This document shows positions 10,772 to 22,470 of a stretch of DNA of 64,000 nt, piece after piece; within the stretch, counting starts at the first letter, position 1; each line of letters starts with the position of its first letter. The notes beneath the pieces were generated by a model. The model did not search any database, had not been told where the DNA came from, and saw only the letters and a program-made list of their open reading frames with translations. Both the position numbers and the translations under genes were made by a program. Location: the NCBI GenBank assembly GCA_018524725.1, contig JAEUWP010000257.1:1-64000 (forward strand), read 5' to 3'. Origin of the DNA: Podaxis mareebaensis. Lineage: Eukaryota; Basidiomycota; Agaricomycetes; Agaricales; Agaricaceae.

Positions 10772-13700
10772 CTACACCTTCATAACCGGTATCTCACCCA
10801 GCCTCAGCTTGGCGGCAGCAAACGGTACGAGTCTAACTTGGTCAACACTCCCACCGACAACACAGGAGGCAGGGCTTTGAGGTGGTGGTGCAGCGGTGCC
10901 CTTATTCAAACCCCATTCAATCTCGCATGCTTTGGCCGTCATCGTAATCGGCTGATTTCCAGTTTCCCATACATGGAACGGCAATTTCCCCTTATTCGCT
11001 GCGAGTAACGATGCGGTCGAATCGTGAAAGGTGAGGGACGAAGGATCTATCGCGAGTTGCCAGGTAACTGTCGGAAGGAGGGTATTGTCTTGTGTGTGGT
11101 TGTCGGTCTAGTCCAATTCTCTTAAGTTAAGATTCGTGGCGTAAATGAAACGGTGAAAGCGTACGGGCGTTAAGTATTGTGGAGGTGCGTTCGGGAACAG
11201 ACGTTTGACGTCTCCGAGGGCTTGAGCACTCCTAAAATTGGCTGAGAAGAGTATCTATCAAGAACGATCAGGACTGATACCTCAGTCCAGGAGCTGTTGT
11301 CTTATTGAAAGCGAGCTCGACAGCAAAATTCAAAGGTCCTCTTGTAATGGCAATGGCACCGTTCGTCCTTGTTTCAGTCTGAAGCGGCATATTCAGACTG
11401 ATCTTGATCTTATTTGTCCCAGCTTTCAACTGCGTAGGGCTTAACTACATACTGTGCTTTCGTTCGGAGGTGGAACATACCTGGACAGTTTGCAGCGAAG
11501 TCTGCGAAGGAGGATTCAATACCGCAGCCTTGGCGCCATTAATCGAAATGGTGCTCTGCGGACTACCTTGCGCCCAATCAGGAACTCGGATCTTGAATGG
11601 GAAGTCCTTCTTGGAGGTAACAGTATAATCGAGTACCGAGCCAAAGGGATACAACGTGTCGACGATCACTATAATATTGCACGTAAGATGGATTCAATAA
11701 CAAATTGCTGCGTCCAATGCACACCTTTCACTTGGTTTGATCCAACCCTTCCAGAGAATGTTGCAGGTCCCAAGAAGGCATGGACCAGGGAGTCGTCTGA
11801 CCTATCTATGAAGAAGGAATTTGCCCAGAACTTCGGATAAGCCTGAGGATGGTTGACAGTACAACATGGATAGTTCCTATTTAGTCCACAGCGTTAGCGA
11901 GTTAGTCGCGTTATAGGGAGGTGAACATATGTGTCGTCGACGTACGGTTCAAACCCAAACACATTTGAATTAGGACCGTTGTTCACCCAAGGCGGAGGAT
12001 CCATAACTTGTGCCCAGATTTGGTTGACTAGCGGGAAACGGAGATTGTTAGGTATTCCGAATAACCGATGCACCTTGAGATACCTTGTTGGTCGTATTGG
12101 TGAGCTGTTCGGCTTCGGTTAGTACATTATCGCAACCACACAACGTAGTCTGTGGTGACTCACACCACCAGTCAGGCATGATCGCAGCGGGCAATGCGTT
12201 ATATGCTAGATATAAGTTTGTTTGAAACATGAAATAGGCGAAGGGGATGACGGTTAACCTAGCTTCTCCGCACGGTCGGCAAGTGAATTGTTTCCGAAAA
12301 TCTGATATATAGTAGCCATGGAGAAGATCTGTTCCCTACAGAGTAGCATGAACACTCGAGAATGATAGAGATCATCGAATGTAAACTTACACGACGGCAC
12401 AAAGTTCAGTTCCTCGCGAAGGGTCGAGTCCAGCAATGTGCTCATCAGCAGAAAAAGTACCTGTGAGGAAGGTATGCGTCATTAGCTAATGCGAGGTAGA
12501 CCAGAAATCGAGATGTACCAGATGCACGACCATGATACTTGTATACCATGTCGATCCTATCAAAGGTGTTCTGCACATCAGTCGGGTCACCCGTGAAGCG
12601 CCAGGCCAATGCCTCCGACTTCAGTGCTAAACGGTAACATGTGAACATCACTATACAAGTCATTGGGACGGAACAAACCTTCAGCGGTGTTAACTCCATG
12701 ACTGAGGGGAAGCCGATTATTAGCTATGGGTGAAGTGCGATATGGTGGTTGGCGTACGTTTGCATGTTCAGGTGCGTCACCGCCGTCTTTGGGAATATAG
12801 CATCAGTGAACCAGTTGTCCTTCCAAGAAAAGCCTGTATCGCGGACAAGCTGCATCGTTTCAAGGAGCATCGATTCTTTGCCTGAGAGGAGGGGAGGCCA
12901 GTAAATGGGTAAATGAAGGCGGGCCATGAATGGAGTCAAGGTTACCTCGAGGGTCATGATCATAAAGCCATTCGAGGGCATATATGAGCTGAGGGCAGGG
13001 ATAAGTACGACACATGCAGGGGTACACAGGGCACGCACTTCCTCCCATCTGACGAACTGATAATCGAATTGGAACCCCATGCTAGGATCTCCCTGTTGGC
13101 CTGTAGTCCATATGGTATGTACCAGATCGACAAATCGGTGCATAGCGTCAAGGATCCGAGTAGTTTGTGTGGGGTCGGCCTCCGCGTATTGCTGAAAACT
13201 GTCAACAAGAGCAGAAGTCACTATAACGCAAGCTTACGATCAAACCGAGGAGAATGAGATAACGAGGCCACACGAGCCTCGGGATGGTTGCGTTCGGAAC
13301 AAAGGGTTCAGGGCCAATCCACCCATCTGCGCCTTGATGGTCCAAAGTCCAATCCAGGAACGAACGAACCTGGCCAATAAGGCGCTTGTCGTTGAGCTGG
13401 AAAGCGAGGGAGACCATGCCATTACTGAAGCATTTTCAACATGTACTCGACGTGGGATACTCGATGTACGTACAACCAATATGGCGCAGCTTCGTGCATG
13501 TCGCTATACTCAATGGAACCCCCCTCGACCCAAATTGAGCCATTGACACTGAAGGACATCAGACTTCAGGTTTGTGGACCAGATAACCGTTCCACTCACT
13601 AACTATCGAAATCACGAAGGTGACCAGCTAGACCATCGGCCTGGATGCGTGCTTGATTAAGAGCCCAGCCAGCAGGTTTAACTGAGCCAGTAGGTACGCG

Positions 13701-13850
13701 ATCAAATCGTGGATCAAGAACTGGCACACGGCAGGTCAGGAAATATATGTACGGACCACAGGCACTGACAAAAAAGGGCTTACGGTTGGAGAGGCCTGCT
13801 GCCGCCGATCCAAAAAGCAGAGCAAACCCGCAGAAACCACGGAATAACAT
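10772..13850 (-). CDS. Secreted GH127-like (DUF1680) glycosidase, beta-L-arabinofuranosidase family
   Basis: A gene with many introns; about nine exons can be read. It starts at 13850 with a signal peptide, MLFRGFCGFALLFGSAAAG. Next come VKPAGWALNQARIQADGLAG and DGWIGPEPFVPNA, then GTELCAVVEQIFSM, made by a splice across about 12390 and holding the family's conserved Glu. After these come AYNALPAAIMPDW and the cysteine motif YPCCTVNHPQ (about 11870). The C-terminal beta domain follows, with YPFGSVLDYTVTSKKDFPFK (about 11650), LKAGTNKIKISLNMPLQT and VRLVPFAAAKLRLGEIPV, and a stop at 10772. In the family a zinc-bound Cys is the nucleophile and a Glu the acid/base. Known members remove arabinofuranose from plant hydroxyproline-linked glycans. 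Secretion and family fit plant cell-wall use, but the exact substrate is inferred. Some exon borders are unresolved. Confidence 0.8.
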
Positions 13851-14311
13851 GAGTTCGCAGGAACAGAAGCAGTTACGCTCGTTGGTCGTTGAAGGGATCA
13901 TCTTGTTAATTTATAGAGCTTTGAGAAAGAGAGCGGTCCGTTTTCGTGGGTTTCGCGAAGCTCTGAGGCAGCGGTCCGCTAGGAAATAGACATTATCTTC
14001 GATAACTTCGTCCAGGAGCAAGTCAGATGATAGGCCACCTGATGGGGTCCGTGAGGTTAGAACAACTTCTACGACTCCACCTTCCACCGAAATACCCAGG
14101 CCTATGGCAAGTTGTCCCATTTTCACGATTGGAAACGAAGATGGCCCTCAAAAGTGGTAACACCTGATAAACGACTACGTCGATGCTCCTCCCTTCATTT
14201 CAAGCAATAATGGACGCAAGAGCTGATAATCGTCATTGGATGACAAAGCAGAAAACGACAATGCGTAATGATTGGAAGCACAATGAAGAAATCAAGTATG
14301 TAAGGCGGATA
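13851..14311. other. Intergenic, upstream of the GH127-like gene
   Basis: Nothing recognised. The right border is the TA dinucleotide flanking the inverted-repeat element. Confidence 0.4.
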
Positions 14312-14424
14312 GGTGCCAAATGTATTTGGTTCCAAACACACCCCAACTTTACTATAATGTCAGGTACAGCATACGGTAAAAATGAGGTACAACCGGTTGT
14401 ACCTCTTATGTAATCACACAATCT
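14312..14424 (+). repeat. Left TIR, containing a 22 bp perfect palindrome
   Basis: Inverted copy of 16122-16234. A perfect palindrome centred on CCGG (14384-14405, half-site GAGGTACAACC) could form a hairpin or bind a dimeric protein. CCAAATGTATTTGG near the outer end is itself a near-palindrome. Confidence 0.85.
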
Positions 14425-15022
14425 ATGACTACTTTTGACCATTACAGTTATAATAGATTTATATCAATTATAATTCATTAGCAATAGATCAAAACCTGGT
14501 TTATGAGCACCACAAAAGAATAGCATGTAGTTGGAGTAGCTGGTAACAAGATAGAGGTGTGGTTCCCAGATACTACATCTGACTCAGTGAATAGGTTTTG
14601 TAAACCATAAGAGAGTGGATTTACAGTTTACACAAACCACAGTCAATTACATCTGGTTTGAGTATACTACAATATGAAAGTTGTTGTCATTTGTAGTTTA
14701 CAATCACCAGAGAGGAGGAATGAATGGTTTGATGATACTGAATTGTAAATGTCTGTAGTATAATCAAACTACTTTTTGCAGCATATTAAGTAGCATAGTT
14801 TCAGGTATAGCTATAGGTACCATGACTTACATAGTCTCCACAACCTATGAGAATATGATCTTATAGTATAGAGAATCTACAATTCCAATGCTAAAACAAA
14901 TATGATATATGAAAACTAAACAACTGGCATTATCCCAAATCATAATAAGATGATTAGTAGTACATATATACTAGAGTTCTAACTTATAAACATCTGTAGT
15001 TCAAATATACTGTAAATATTGT

Positions 15023-15097
15023 TGTAGTTTCAGTGAACTAAGTTATCTCTGTATATGGTGATCATACACAAGGATAACTCAGTTTACTAAACCTACA
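15023..15097. repeat. Internal palindrome 1
   Basis: TGTAGTTTCAGTGAACTAAG at the left is mirrored by CTCAGTTTACTAAACCTACA at the right around a centre near 15060. The same motif recurs at 15373-15449. Confidence 0.7.
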
Positions 15098-15170
15098 AGA
15101 ATATTTAAACTATGAAAAAAGAGTGGGGTGGGGGGAAAGAGAGTTAATTCTTACTGAAAAGTAAGTATGA

Positions 15171-15308
15171 GTATTTATACACCATGCCACATAGTCATGT
15201 GCTTTCATTTGTATTTATTTGATAGCTATGTGAGCACATGACTTTGTTTATTACTATCAAATAAATATAAATAGAAGCACATGATCATATGAGATAGTGT
15301 ATAAATAC
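15171..15308. repeat. Internal palindrome 2
   Basis: GTATTTATACAC at the left edge is the inverse of GTGTATAAATAC at the right edge. Inside these, CATGTGCTT...TATTTATTTGATAG is mirrored by CTATCAAATAAATA...AAGCACATG. Flanking GTGGGG and CCCCAC runs (about 15123 and 15333) extend the symmetry. Confidence 0.75.
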
Positions 15309-15372
15309 ATGTGCTTATGGTAAGGATTCAGCCCCACCACACTTTATAGTTTAAGGTGGCTACAATATACTA

Positions 15373-15449
15373 TTGTAGTTTCAGTAAACTAAGTTATCCC
15401 TGTGTATGATCATCATATACAAAGATAACTTAGTTCACTGAAACCACAA
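15373..15449. repeat. Internal palindrome 3
   Basis: TTGTAGTTTCAGTAAACTAA is mirrored by TTAGTTCACTGAAACCACAA, with a centre at about 15411 in TGATCATCA. Closely related to internal palindrome 1. Confidence 0.75.
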
Positions 15450-16121
15450 CTATCTATTTACATCTCTAAGTCCTAAGTATTTACATATATACTACAGAAT
15501 TATTTTTATAATATCTCTATAGTACATATCTATATATTTTATGTAGTTCCTCTGTATCATCAAGCATCCATGTATGGTATACCTGAACTATAAGAACCTG
15601 TAGCTTATAAGTTTAGTTTATAGGAGCTACAAAATATTTTCTTTAGTTCATATACACTATAATTCTGTCACCTCAGAACCCAGAAGATTTCTCAAAACAT
15701 AAAACTTTACTCTCTGGGGTGATATATACCACAGCAACTACTGTTATGGTTTCAGTAAACCAAGATATACTTATCTATAATTTAGTAGTTTTACCCCACT
15801 ACAAACAGCTTGAATGTTATATTTCATTCCATAACTATCTAGATGTAGTATACTTGAACCACTAATATTTGTAGCATGTATATAAGTACCACCAACCATC
15901 CTGTAATGGTTTGGTATAACTTTAGTTAACCTTTGTCAAGTTTCCATACACCACATTTGTTTTAACTTCCAGGTTCAGAGAATCTCCATACCATAAAACA
16001 GTATCTCAAAGATAATAGATACCATGTGGGTCATATTTATAGTTATCTGAAATCACATCACTAAATATGCTGGAATAAGTAGTTTTTTATAATCAATTAG
16101 ATTTCCAAAAGCTATTGCTGG

Positions 16122-16234
16122 AGATTGTGTGATTACATAAGAGGTACAACCGGTTGTACCTCATTTTTACTGCATGCTGTACCTGATGTTATAGTAAAGT
16201 TGGGGTGTGTTTGGAACCAAATACATTCGGTTCC
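16122..16234 (-). repeat. Right TIR
   Basis: Reverse complement of the left TIR; the 22 bp palindrome recurs at 16141-16162. Confidence 0.85.
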
Positions 16235-16618
16235 TACCCCATGTAAGGAGTGATCTGTTTGTTTGTTAGTGTTTTCCAGTACTTGTTCGACGGCCTGAAA
16301 CCCATTGACCTTTCCCACCAATACGTTCCTGATGCCCCCTTCTGGTACTTATGCCTCAAGATAACGAATTGACAGCTTAATCCTGAATGGCATCAGTACC
16401 ATTCACCGAGCCCGAGGAGGGTCAATGTTATTCTCCGTTCGAAACGCAAAGCCTCTGTGCTGACTGATATGTTGCTCTTCACTCCCCACCTGACCAATTT
16501 GCTGACGGAGCACATCCCCACCAGTAGACGAAGCTGGCTTCAGGGACAATACATATAGCCGAGCAATCCTTCGGGAAGTTTGATCTCATCCCCCCCTACC
16601 TTGGCTTTATTGTACACA

Positions 16619-18671
16619 ATGTCTGCCCTCAACGGTTGGCATCCCGGAGAACGCAGCATTCAACAGAAACTCGGTTTCGCGGACAAAGTTGCAACCCATT
16701 ACACCGCAATTCAGGGGGACCTCCCTCCTGAGCATGCTCAATTCTACGAGACATGCTTACCATTTATTCCAGTAACCACTCTCGATGGACTCGGGAGGCC
16801 ATGGGGATCTATACTCGCAGCAGGGAATGGAGAAAGGGGCTTCGTACAAAACAGGCGTTATACGCAGCTGGACGTGAAATTCGAGCTATGGGAAGGCGAC
16901 CCCTTGGAAGAGAACCTCCAGTAATTCGACGAAGAGAGGGGCATGTTGATTGCTGGCATCGGCGTGGAGTTTCCGACAAGGCGAAGAAACAAGTTTGCTG
17001 GCGTGATTTCTAAGTTGAGTAGGAGGGAAGATCACAATGTGGAGATGGTGTTACTTGTCAACGAAGCCATCGGGTATGTAATTTGTCACAACTACACATG
17101 CTGAAATTTGAACGATAAACTCAGTAATTGTCCGAAATATATTAACGTTCGTGACCTTGAGCCCAGAACCGACCGACGTCCGAAGATCGTTCATAAGCAC
17201 CCCTCACTTTCGCTTGAAGACAGACTGCCGGATGATGTTATCCAATTTATCCTATCCTGTGACACAGTTTTCCTGGGCACATCATACGTCCCGAAAGCTG
17301 AAGACGCTGAGAGGTATCCCTCACACGTTGGAATGAATCATCGTGGAGGGCTTGTAGGATTTATCCGGGTCAGGAGCGACGGTCGTACAGTCGTGCTACC
17401 TGACTATTCTGGTGAGGGTTAAAAACTTCTTTCGTTTGCCTACTTCATTCAACAATATGCATCATCTAGGAAATCGACTTATGACGTCATTGGGAAATAT
17501 TGAATGTACTCCCCTTGCTTCACTTACATTTGTCAATTTCATCACCGGCGACATTCTTTACTTGACTGGCGAGGCCAAGAACCTTGTCGGTTCTGAAGCT
17601 CACGTCCTCATGCCCTTCCAAAATGCTCTCACAACAATTCATACCACGGGCTTCGTTTTTGTGAGCAATGCGCTCCCTGTACGGCAAAAAGCAGGCACAC
17701 AAAATCACGTTAGCCCATATAGTCCTCCGGTACGCCTCCTCGCCGAAGAAGCTTCCATGAATCTTTTCCAAGGTGATGACAGACCGGAAGCTGTACTCAC
17801 TCGAATCACGCTACATGACCCTCAGATCGCAACCTTCACTTGGGAGTCATCCAAAGATCTCATTATAAATCCTGGTCAGGCTATTATTCTTGACTGTGCG
17901 CCGCTACTTGGCACGCGCCAGTACCAACACATGTGTCCTCTCAATCCCACCTCCGTTAATGACGACCGTATCCGCACTTGGACTGTATCCTCATCCTCTA
18001 CCGCACCCACGCGCAGTTTCTCAATAACGCTCCGATACAAACCCGGTGGAGCATTGACAACGGCTTTCTTCAGCATTGCGCAGAAATTACAGCAGTTCCG
18101 GAGAGAATTACTGAAGGACGCGCGATCCCTCCAACTTACGCTCAAAATCGCAGGTATCACAGGACACTTTACCCTTCCTCCCCCTTTCCCATCCCCAACT
18201 CGCCGACGAGATTTGGTCTGGTTCGCAGGTGGAATTGGGCTCACACCCTTCCTCAGCATGCTTGACTCTCTACGGGAAACCGTCAAGGACGAGGAAATCA
18301 ACATTCGCTTCTTCCTGTCGACGCGAGAACCCAACATTCTCCTTCCACTCGTCCTCAGAACCTATCTTGGGAATGAACCAAACCACGACCCGCTCTCTCC
18401 ATCCGCCCCTAATCCTAATGTCCGCCTTCACATTGATGCATTTCATTCACAGCATGAGCCTGCAAGGGACGTCAAGGCTCCTAACAACGTTGTACTGCAA
18501 CAACTTGCTCGAAGGTTGGACCCCACTTCCCTCGGAACATATAAAGCGGATATTGCTGGGAAGGACGTGTACGTCTGTGGACCGGAGGACTATATGCAGA
18601 TGGTTATTAGGACGTTAACGAAGCTAGGAGTTCGGTCTGATCGCATTCGGACGGAGGGATTTTCCTATTAA
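16619..18671 (+). CDS. PNPOx-like / ferredoxin-reductase-like fusion, with an in-frame TAA
   Basis: Three exons (16619-17073, 17125-17411, 17471-18671; introns 51 and 59 nt, in phase). The N-terminal part (MSALNGWHPGERSIQQKLGF, ...LDGLGRPWGSILAA, GVEFPTRRRNKFAGVI, HVGMNHRGGLVGFIRV) fits the pyridoxamine-5'-phosphate-oxidase-like FMN-binding family. The C-terminal part fits an FAD/NAD(P) reductase of the ferredoxin-reductase type: RIRTWTVSSSS for FAD, LVWFAGGIGLTPFLSML for NAD(P), and DVYVCGPEDYM near the end. The predicted role is flavin-dependent electron transfer; the substrate is unknown. The frame is broken by TAA at 16922-16924, between DPLEENLQ and FDEERGMLIAGIGVEF. Coding sense resumes in the same frame right after it, so this is a point nonsense change, an assembly error or recoding, not an intron. 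The gene may be a recent pseudogene. Confidence 0.75.
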
Positions 18672-19964
18672 TCATATATCAATCACACGTAGTGCATCGT
18701 CTTGTATCAACGGCTGACACTGGGGAGAGGGGGGGATGGAAGCATAGGCTCAGATTTCATTGGATGTGGCGGTGACTCGGGAACCTTCCTATCTATGCAA
18801 CGGAGTTCCTGTCCTCGATTAATAGAACGAATAATGACCACATCGTCACTCCTAGTCCTTATCTGAGTTTTGATTTAATCAGCCACACACATCTGGACGA
18901 GAAGGGATCTCATAGCCCTTGGTAGCATAACAGCAACGTAGGAATTTTGGGCATTTCCCAAAACTGTATACTTCCGGGCGGAGAGCTAGCTCGTTCAGCA
19001 ACAGGTCTCATAACAGGATCCGTGCGATCTTGGAAACCAATCACCCAAGATCCAGCTCTCGCATCCGTTCCCATCGGTAATGCATTTTTTTTAGCAAGAG
19101 CCTCCCTGGCCGTTCCGGCGCCATCTATCCTGGGCTCCACTTGCTGCCCTCTCTCGTATAGACACAACGGAGATTTGTCGCTAAAGTACTTCCGTCCGCG
19201 TGTTAACGTAGTGCCCTCTTGTGTGGTCCGAAGCCTCATGCCACGATCGTGCGAGGTGAGGCAGTCCGTCCCCCTTGCGAATCTCGGCGTGTGTGCTGAA
19301 AGATCCACCTCTTATCGGAAATACGCCTCCGGCTGCTGCAGTGTCGTATTTTCCTATTCCCTCTTGTGCGCAGTAGCACCAACGTCAGATATACCAATAA
19401 GCTCCGTCGCTGTATTTCTTTTGTTGGGAACATCTCACAAGGTTGTATTCATGGAGGTATCACGGCAGACACAAGCAGAAAAGGTCAGAATAGGAGCACA
19501 ACAATCTCTTCGGTCATTCAGTAAAGCTGACCTCAACGGATGGAAACCCAGCGGATCGCTCGTTTCAAGCTAACATAGGGTTACTGGAAGTTCGCACGAA
19601 TTTTGGGGGGTATATCATTCTTGGCTCTACCATGAGCAGGCGCTGGTGACATCACTGCAACTTGGAAGCTACAGATAGAAGGGTCCTGTTGCGCTGACAG
19701 CGCTCAAATACAACGGGAAGCAACTCAACCGAGATTCCACTGGTTGAACGGAATGATAGTCGTGTGGAGGCGTATATCTGAGCCAATCCGTCATGCCCGG
19801 ATAATATGGAAGTAAGTTATGACCGGTGGGTCCAACGTCCTTCTCATATACCGGCATGCCATCAGTTACAAAATGTAGGCTTAGGCAAATTTCAACTAGA
19901 AGATCAGAATCAATTATCCGTCCTATCGAGCCTTGAAGCTATAACTTATGGTAAACTCACCTGG
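18672..19964. other. Region without a recognised gene
   Basis: Long frames overlap on both strands at 18910-19573 (132 codons minus, 208 codons plus), but neither shows a family motif, splice structure or coding-like composition. A 62-codon minus frame at 19669-19857 lies just downstream of the next gene's stop and could be an alternative 3' exon of it. Confidence 0.35.
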
Positions 19965-21319
19965 TCAAGCGGACGATGCTTCTTCGAACCGATCCTGGCT
20001 CAAGGACTCCAATATCTCGTGTTCAATTTTCTGGAGTGAGGTCTTTATTGATGCTATCTGTGTCGTTGTTATTTTTGAGCTCTCAGTCATATCTAGAAAG
20101 CAAGTGAGTGCAGTGAACAAAATAACCGAAAGAACCTACTCACCGAGCTTTACTATACGCTCACAATGCATCCGAGCGTGGCTGAGGTACCCTTCTACCC
20201 AGATCGGAATGACTGCTACTGCTAACGATAACCGTGCATGACTTTCCGTGATTTCCCTAAGGGCACTAGCTGACTTGTACTTGCTCTTAGCAAAGGATTG
20301 TAGGTGAAATCTGAGCGCTTTCGTCTCCTTAGTAAATTCCACGAGCAGGCGTTCCGCGGTGTGGTAAAAATTAGGAAATGCTCCCCCGAAGGCAAGTGTT
20401 GCAATGGTGTGGATGGTGATGATGGCGTCTCTTGGAAATGCATTAAGGTTGTTCACGAAGACGGTGGTCAGTCTACTGATTTGGAGGGTGTAGAATCTGA
20501 TGATCACAGAGCCGATCATTGACTGGACCTGGGCATCGACACAATGTCCATCATGGATGAGGTGGAAGGCAAAATCCTGGATTTTGGCTACTTGTTGCCA
20601 GTCCCTTTCATTGATGCTGATCACTAAACCGCCCATAAGTTAGCCTCCAGGCCTGACGTAATGCGAAAAGAGCCAAATACATGATTGTATGTCTTGTCGC
20701 GATACGCCGTTGATAGGTGTCATCCAAGTTAAGTCTTTAGGAAGCTCCACGAAGGAGCTCTGACGATGTTGCACAGTGGATGTTAACGAGCGGATCGATG
20801 AACCAACATTGTCCACGGCAGACCTGAATAGATAAGTGCATAATTTGTGACTGCATACACGAATGCGACGTACGAATTGAGCGCGGTAAGGAGCATTGTA
20901 ATCCGCTGCATATATCTGCATATATGCTGACGGAGCTCCCTTACTTCACCCTCCTCCCACAAAGACCACCATACTGAACCCCAGAGGCCCCGAACACCCG
21001 GCCGTCTTGATAACACTTCATACTTATTCAGGTTGCACATGAAGGACCGCAGGAACGAATGACATTCATCAATCTCCGCCTTGATCAATGCGAGAGTAGA
21101 CAGTGCCAAACCATTCTGGGGCGACCGGTTTGTCAGATTTGTCGCAACGTCATGGGTAAGGATGAGCGTCCGGTGAAATGCGTTGAGCTCGCGGATGGTT
21201 TCTCCGTGCTGTCGCCGAGATTCAACGGAGCCGTAGAGTTTGTTCGCAACTTTGACCACGAGGCCCACAACGTTGAAGATATCGCCAAGGGATCCAGCGG
21301 TAAACGCAACGATAGACAT
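19965..21319 (-). CDS. Protein with an N-terminal domain like those of fungal NLR/STAND-associated proteins
   Basis: The start MSIVAFTAGSLGDIFNVVGL is followed by VVKVANKLYGSV and RELNAFHRTLILTHDVATN, then GLWGSVWWSLWEEGEVREL (about 110-130). This resembles the N-terminal region of many agaricomycete NLR-associated and ubiquitin-like proteins. A clean intron follows ALNS (donor near 20875, acceptor near 20826), leading to DNVGSSIRSLTSTVQHRQSS. The middle is less certain. One model joins SHY (about 20660) to DFAFHLIHDGHC through an intron of about 80 nt. The alternative is a second gene starting at the ATG at 20636. The last part is helical (ERLLVEFTKETKALRFHLQ, HARLSLAVAVIPIWVEGYLS). It ends, after an intron at 20143-20093, in a coiled-coil-like tail, IASIKTSLQKIEHEILESLS, with a stop at 19965. 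No NACHT domain is present. Function unknown. Confidence 0.6.
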
Positions 21320-22470
21320 TTGGGGTTCAGGAACTTATAGAGGGGCGGATGTGGGTTGGGTGCTTATAAGGAAACACAGCTTTGGTGTACGCACCGCCCA
21401 CCCCATGTGAGGGGAGAGCGCTGAATGCACGAGGTAGACGCTGAACTTGAGGCAGTGCAAGTTCGATCTTTGCGTACGTCAGTGCCTGCCATACGATGCG
21501 ATGAAAAGTGTGGAATGTGACGGGGGGTTGTGGTTGTTGAAGTCGTTCTTTACCGCTAAGAGCATACCTTACTGCTAGGACGTGGTGAATGTGTCCTGGG
21601 CTTCAATCAAATATTTATGCATCTACACGTGATATGAGATCCGAGGTAAAGCTTTAAGGAATGGAGGAGTCCAGTGGATGGTTTAAGTCAGCGGTAGTGC
21701 TCTGGAGAGGTCGTGAGTATTGTGCAGACTATACGCCATTCTTAAGTATTATTCAACACATGTATACATACTGGGATACATCCATCGCCAAACCATAACA
21801 CCGCTGGAGCACGACTATATAAGACTATTAGATATCCTGTATTTACATGTCAAAATAACCTGGTTCTAAGATAAAGTTTGCTGATATTTTGACACATAAG
21901 TACAGGATATCTGCATGTCTTATATAGTCGCACACCAGCAGTGTAAGTAGCCAGGGCAGGCTGCACGTGTTCTCTTCCGACTTGGACGTAGTCCCACAAA
22001 CTGGAAATCATCGGTCTTCAAGCAGACATCTTGTTCGTTTCAAATTGTTCCCCGAAACGAATTGGCCGCCATGGAGCTCCATTCACACTCCACGATAGAA
22101 AAATCTTAAGAGGGAGTACATAGATAGGTCGCCTCGTGGTATGATGAGACTATTTCAATGACCATCAGCAGAGAACTTCACGAGGAGGGGCAGTGAAATC
22201 CAAGATATTCCTGGCTTTTTTATTTTTATTTTTAATATTTATTTTTACCTTTTTTTGGGTGCGCGGTACAATTTCGGGCAACTGGCAACGTTCCTGGTTT
22301 CTCAATTCACGACGACGAATAAATCATGATCGTGAGTAGTCGTAACGTAACAACTAATAAGGCGACAATAGAGGTCGTTACAAATGTGCAATAGTTGGTC
22401 AACTAAATACCTCGCCGTCACGTCCCGCTACAAGGTCTTCCCATATCGTACAAGATATAAATTGAACATA
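21320..22470. other. Intergenic region containing a short MITE
   Basis: Apart from the inverted-repeat element at 21803-21939 and an A/T-homopolymer-rich stretch at about 22211-22256, I see nothing. It lies downstream of the Jen1-like gene (minus) and upstream of the gene ending at 19965. Confidence 0.4.
21803..21939. mobile_element. 137 bp MITE-like inverted-repeat element
   Basis: The left arm, GCTGGAGCACGACTATATAA, and the right arm, TTATATAGTCGCACACCAGC, are inverted repeats. A second inner pair, ATATCCTGTA..TTACATGTCAAAAT and ATTTTGACACATAAGTACAGGATAT, extends the symmetry almost to the centre, so the whole element can fold into one long hairpin. There is no coding capacity. Target-site duplication is not clear. 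Confidence 0.75.

Larger units (their letters stand above)
14312..16234. mobile_element. Non-autonomous DNA element with 113 bp TIRs and TA flanks
   Basis: The ends are near-perfect inverted repeats: 14312-14424 matches the reverse complement of 16122-16234 with about ten mismatches. A TA dinucleotide flanks both ends (14310-14311 and 16235-16236), as expected for a TA target-site duplication (Tc1/mariner-like or similar). The interior is very AT-rich and has no reading frame of 60 codons or more between the TIRs, so no transposase is encoded. It contains several nested palindromes (listed separately). It lies between the GH127-like gene and the PNPOx/reductase fusion, and disrupts neither. 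At 1.9 kb it is long for a MITE. The superfamily cannot be fixed without related copies. Confidence 0.85.

Noticed and set aside
18947..19573. Plus-strand frame of 208 codons
   Set aside because: It overlaps a 132-codon minus frame, has no recognised motif or introns, and has poor coding-like composition. Kept as unexplained sequence only.
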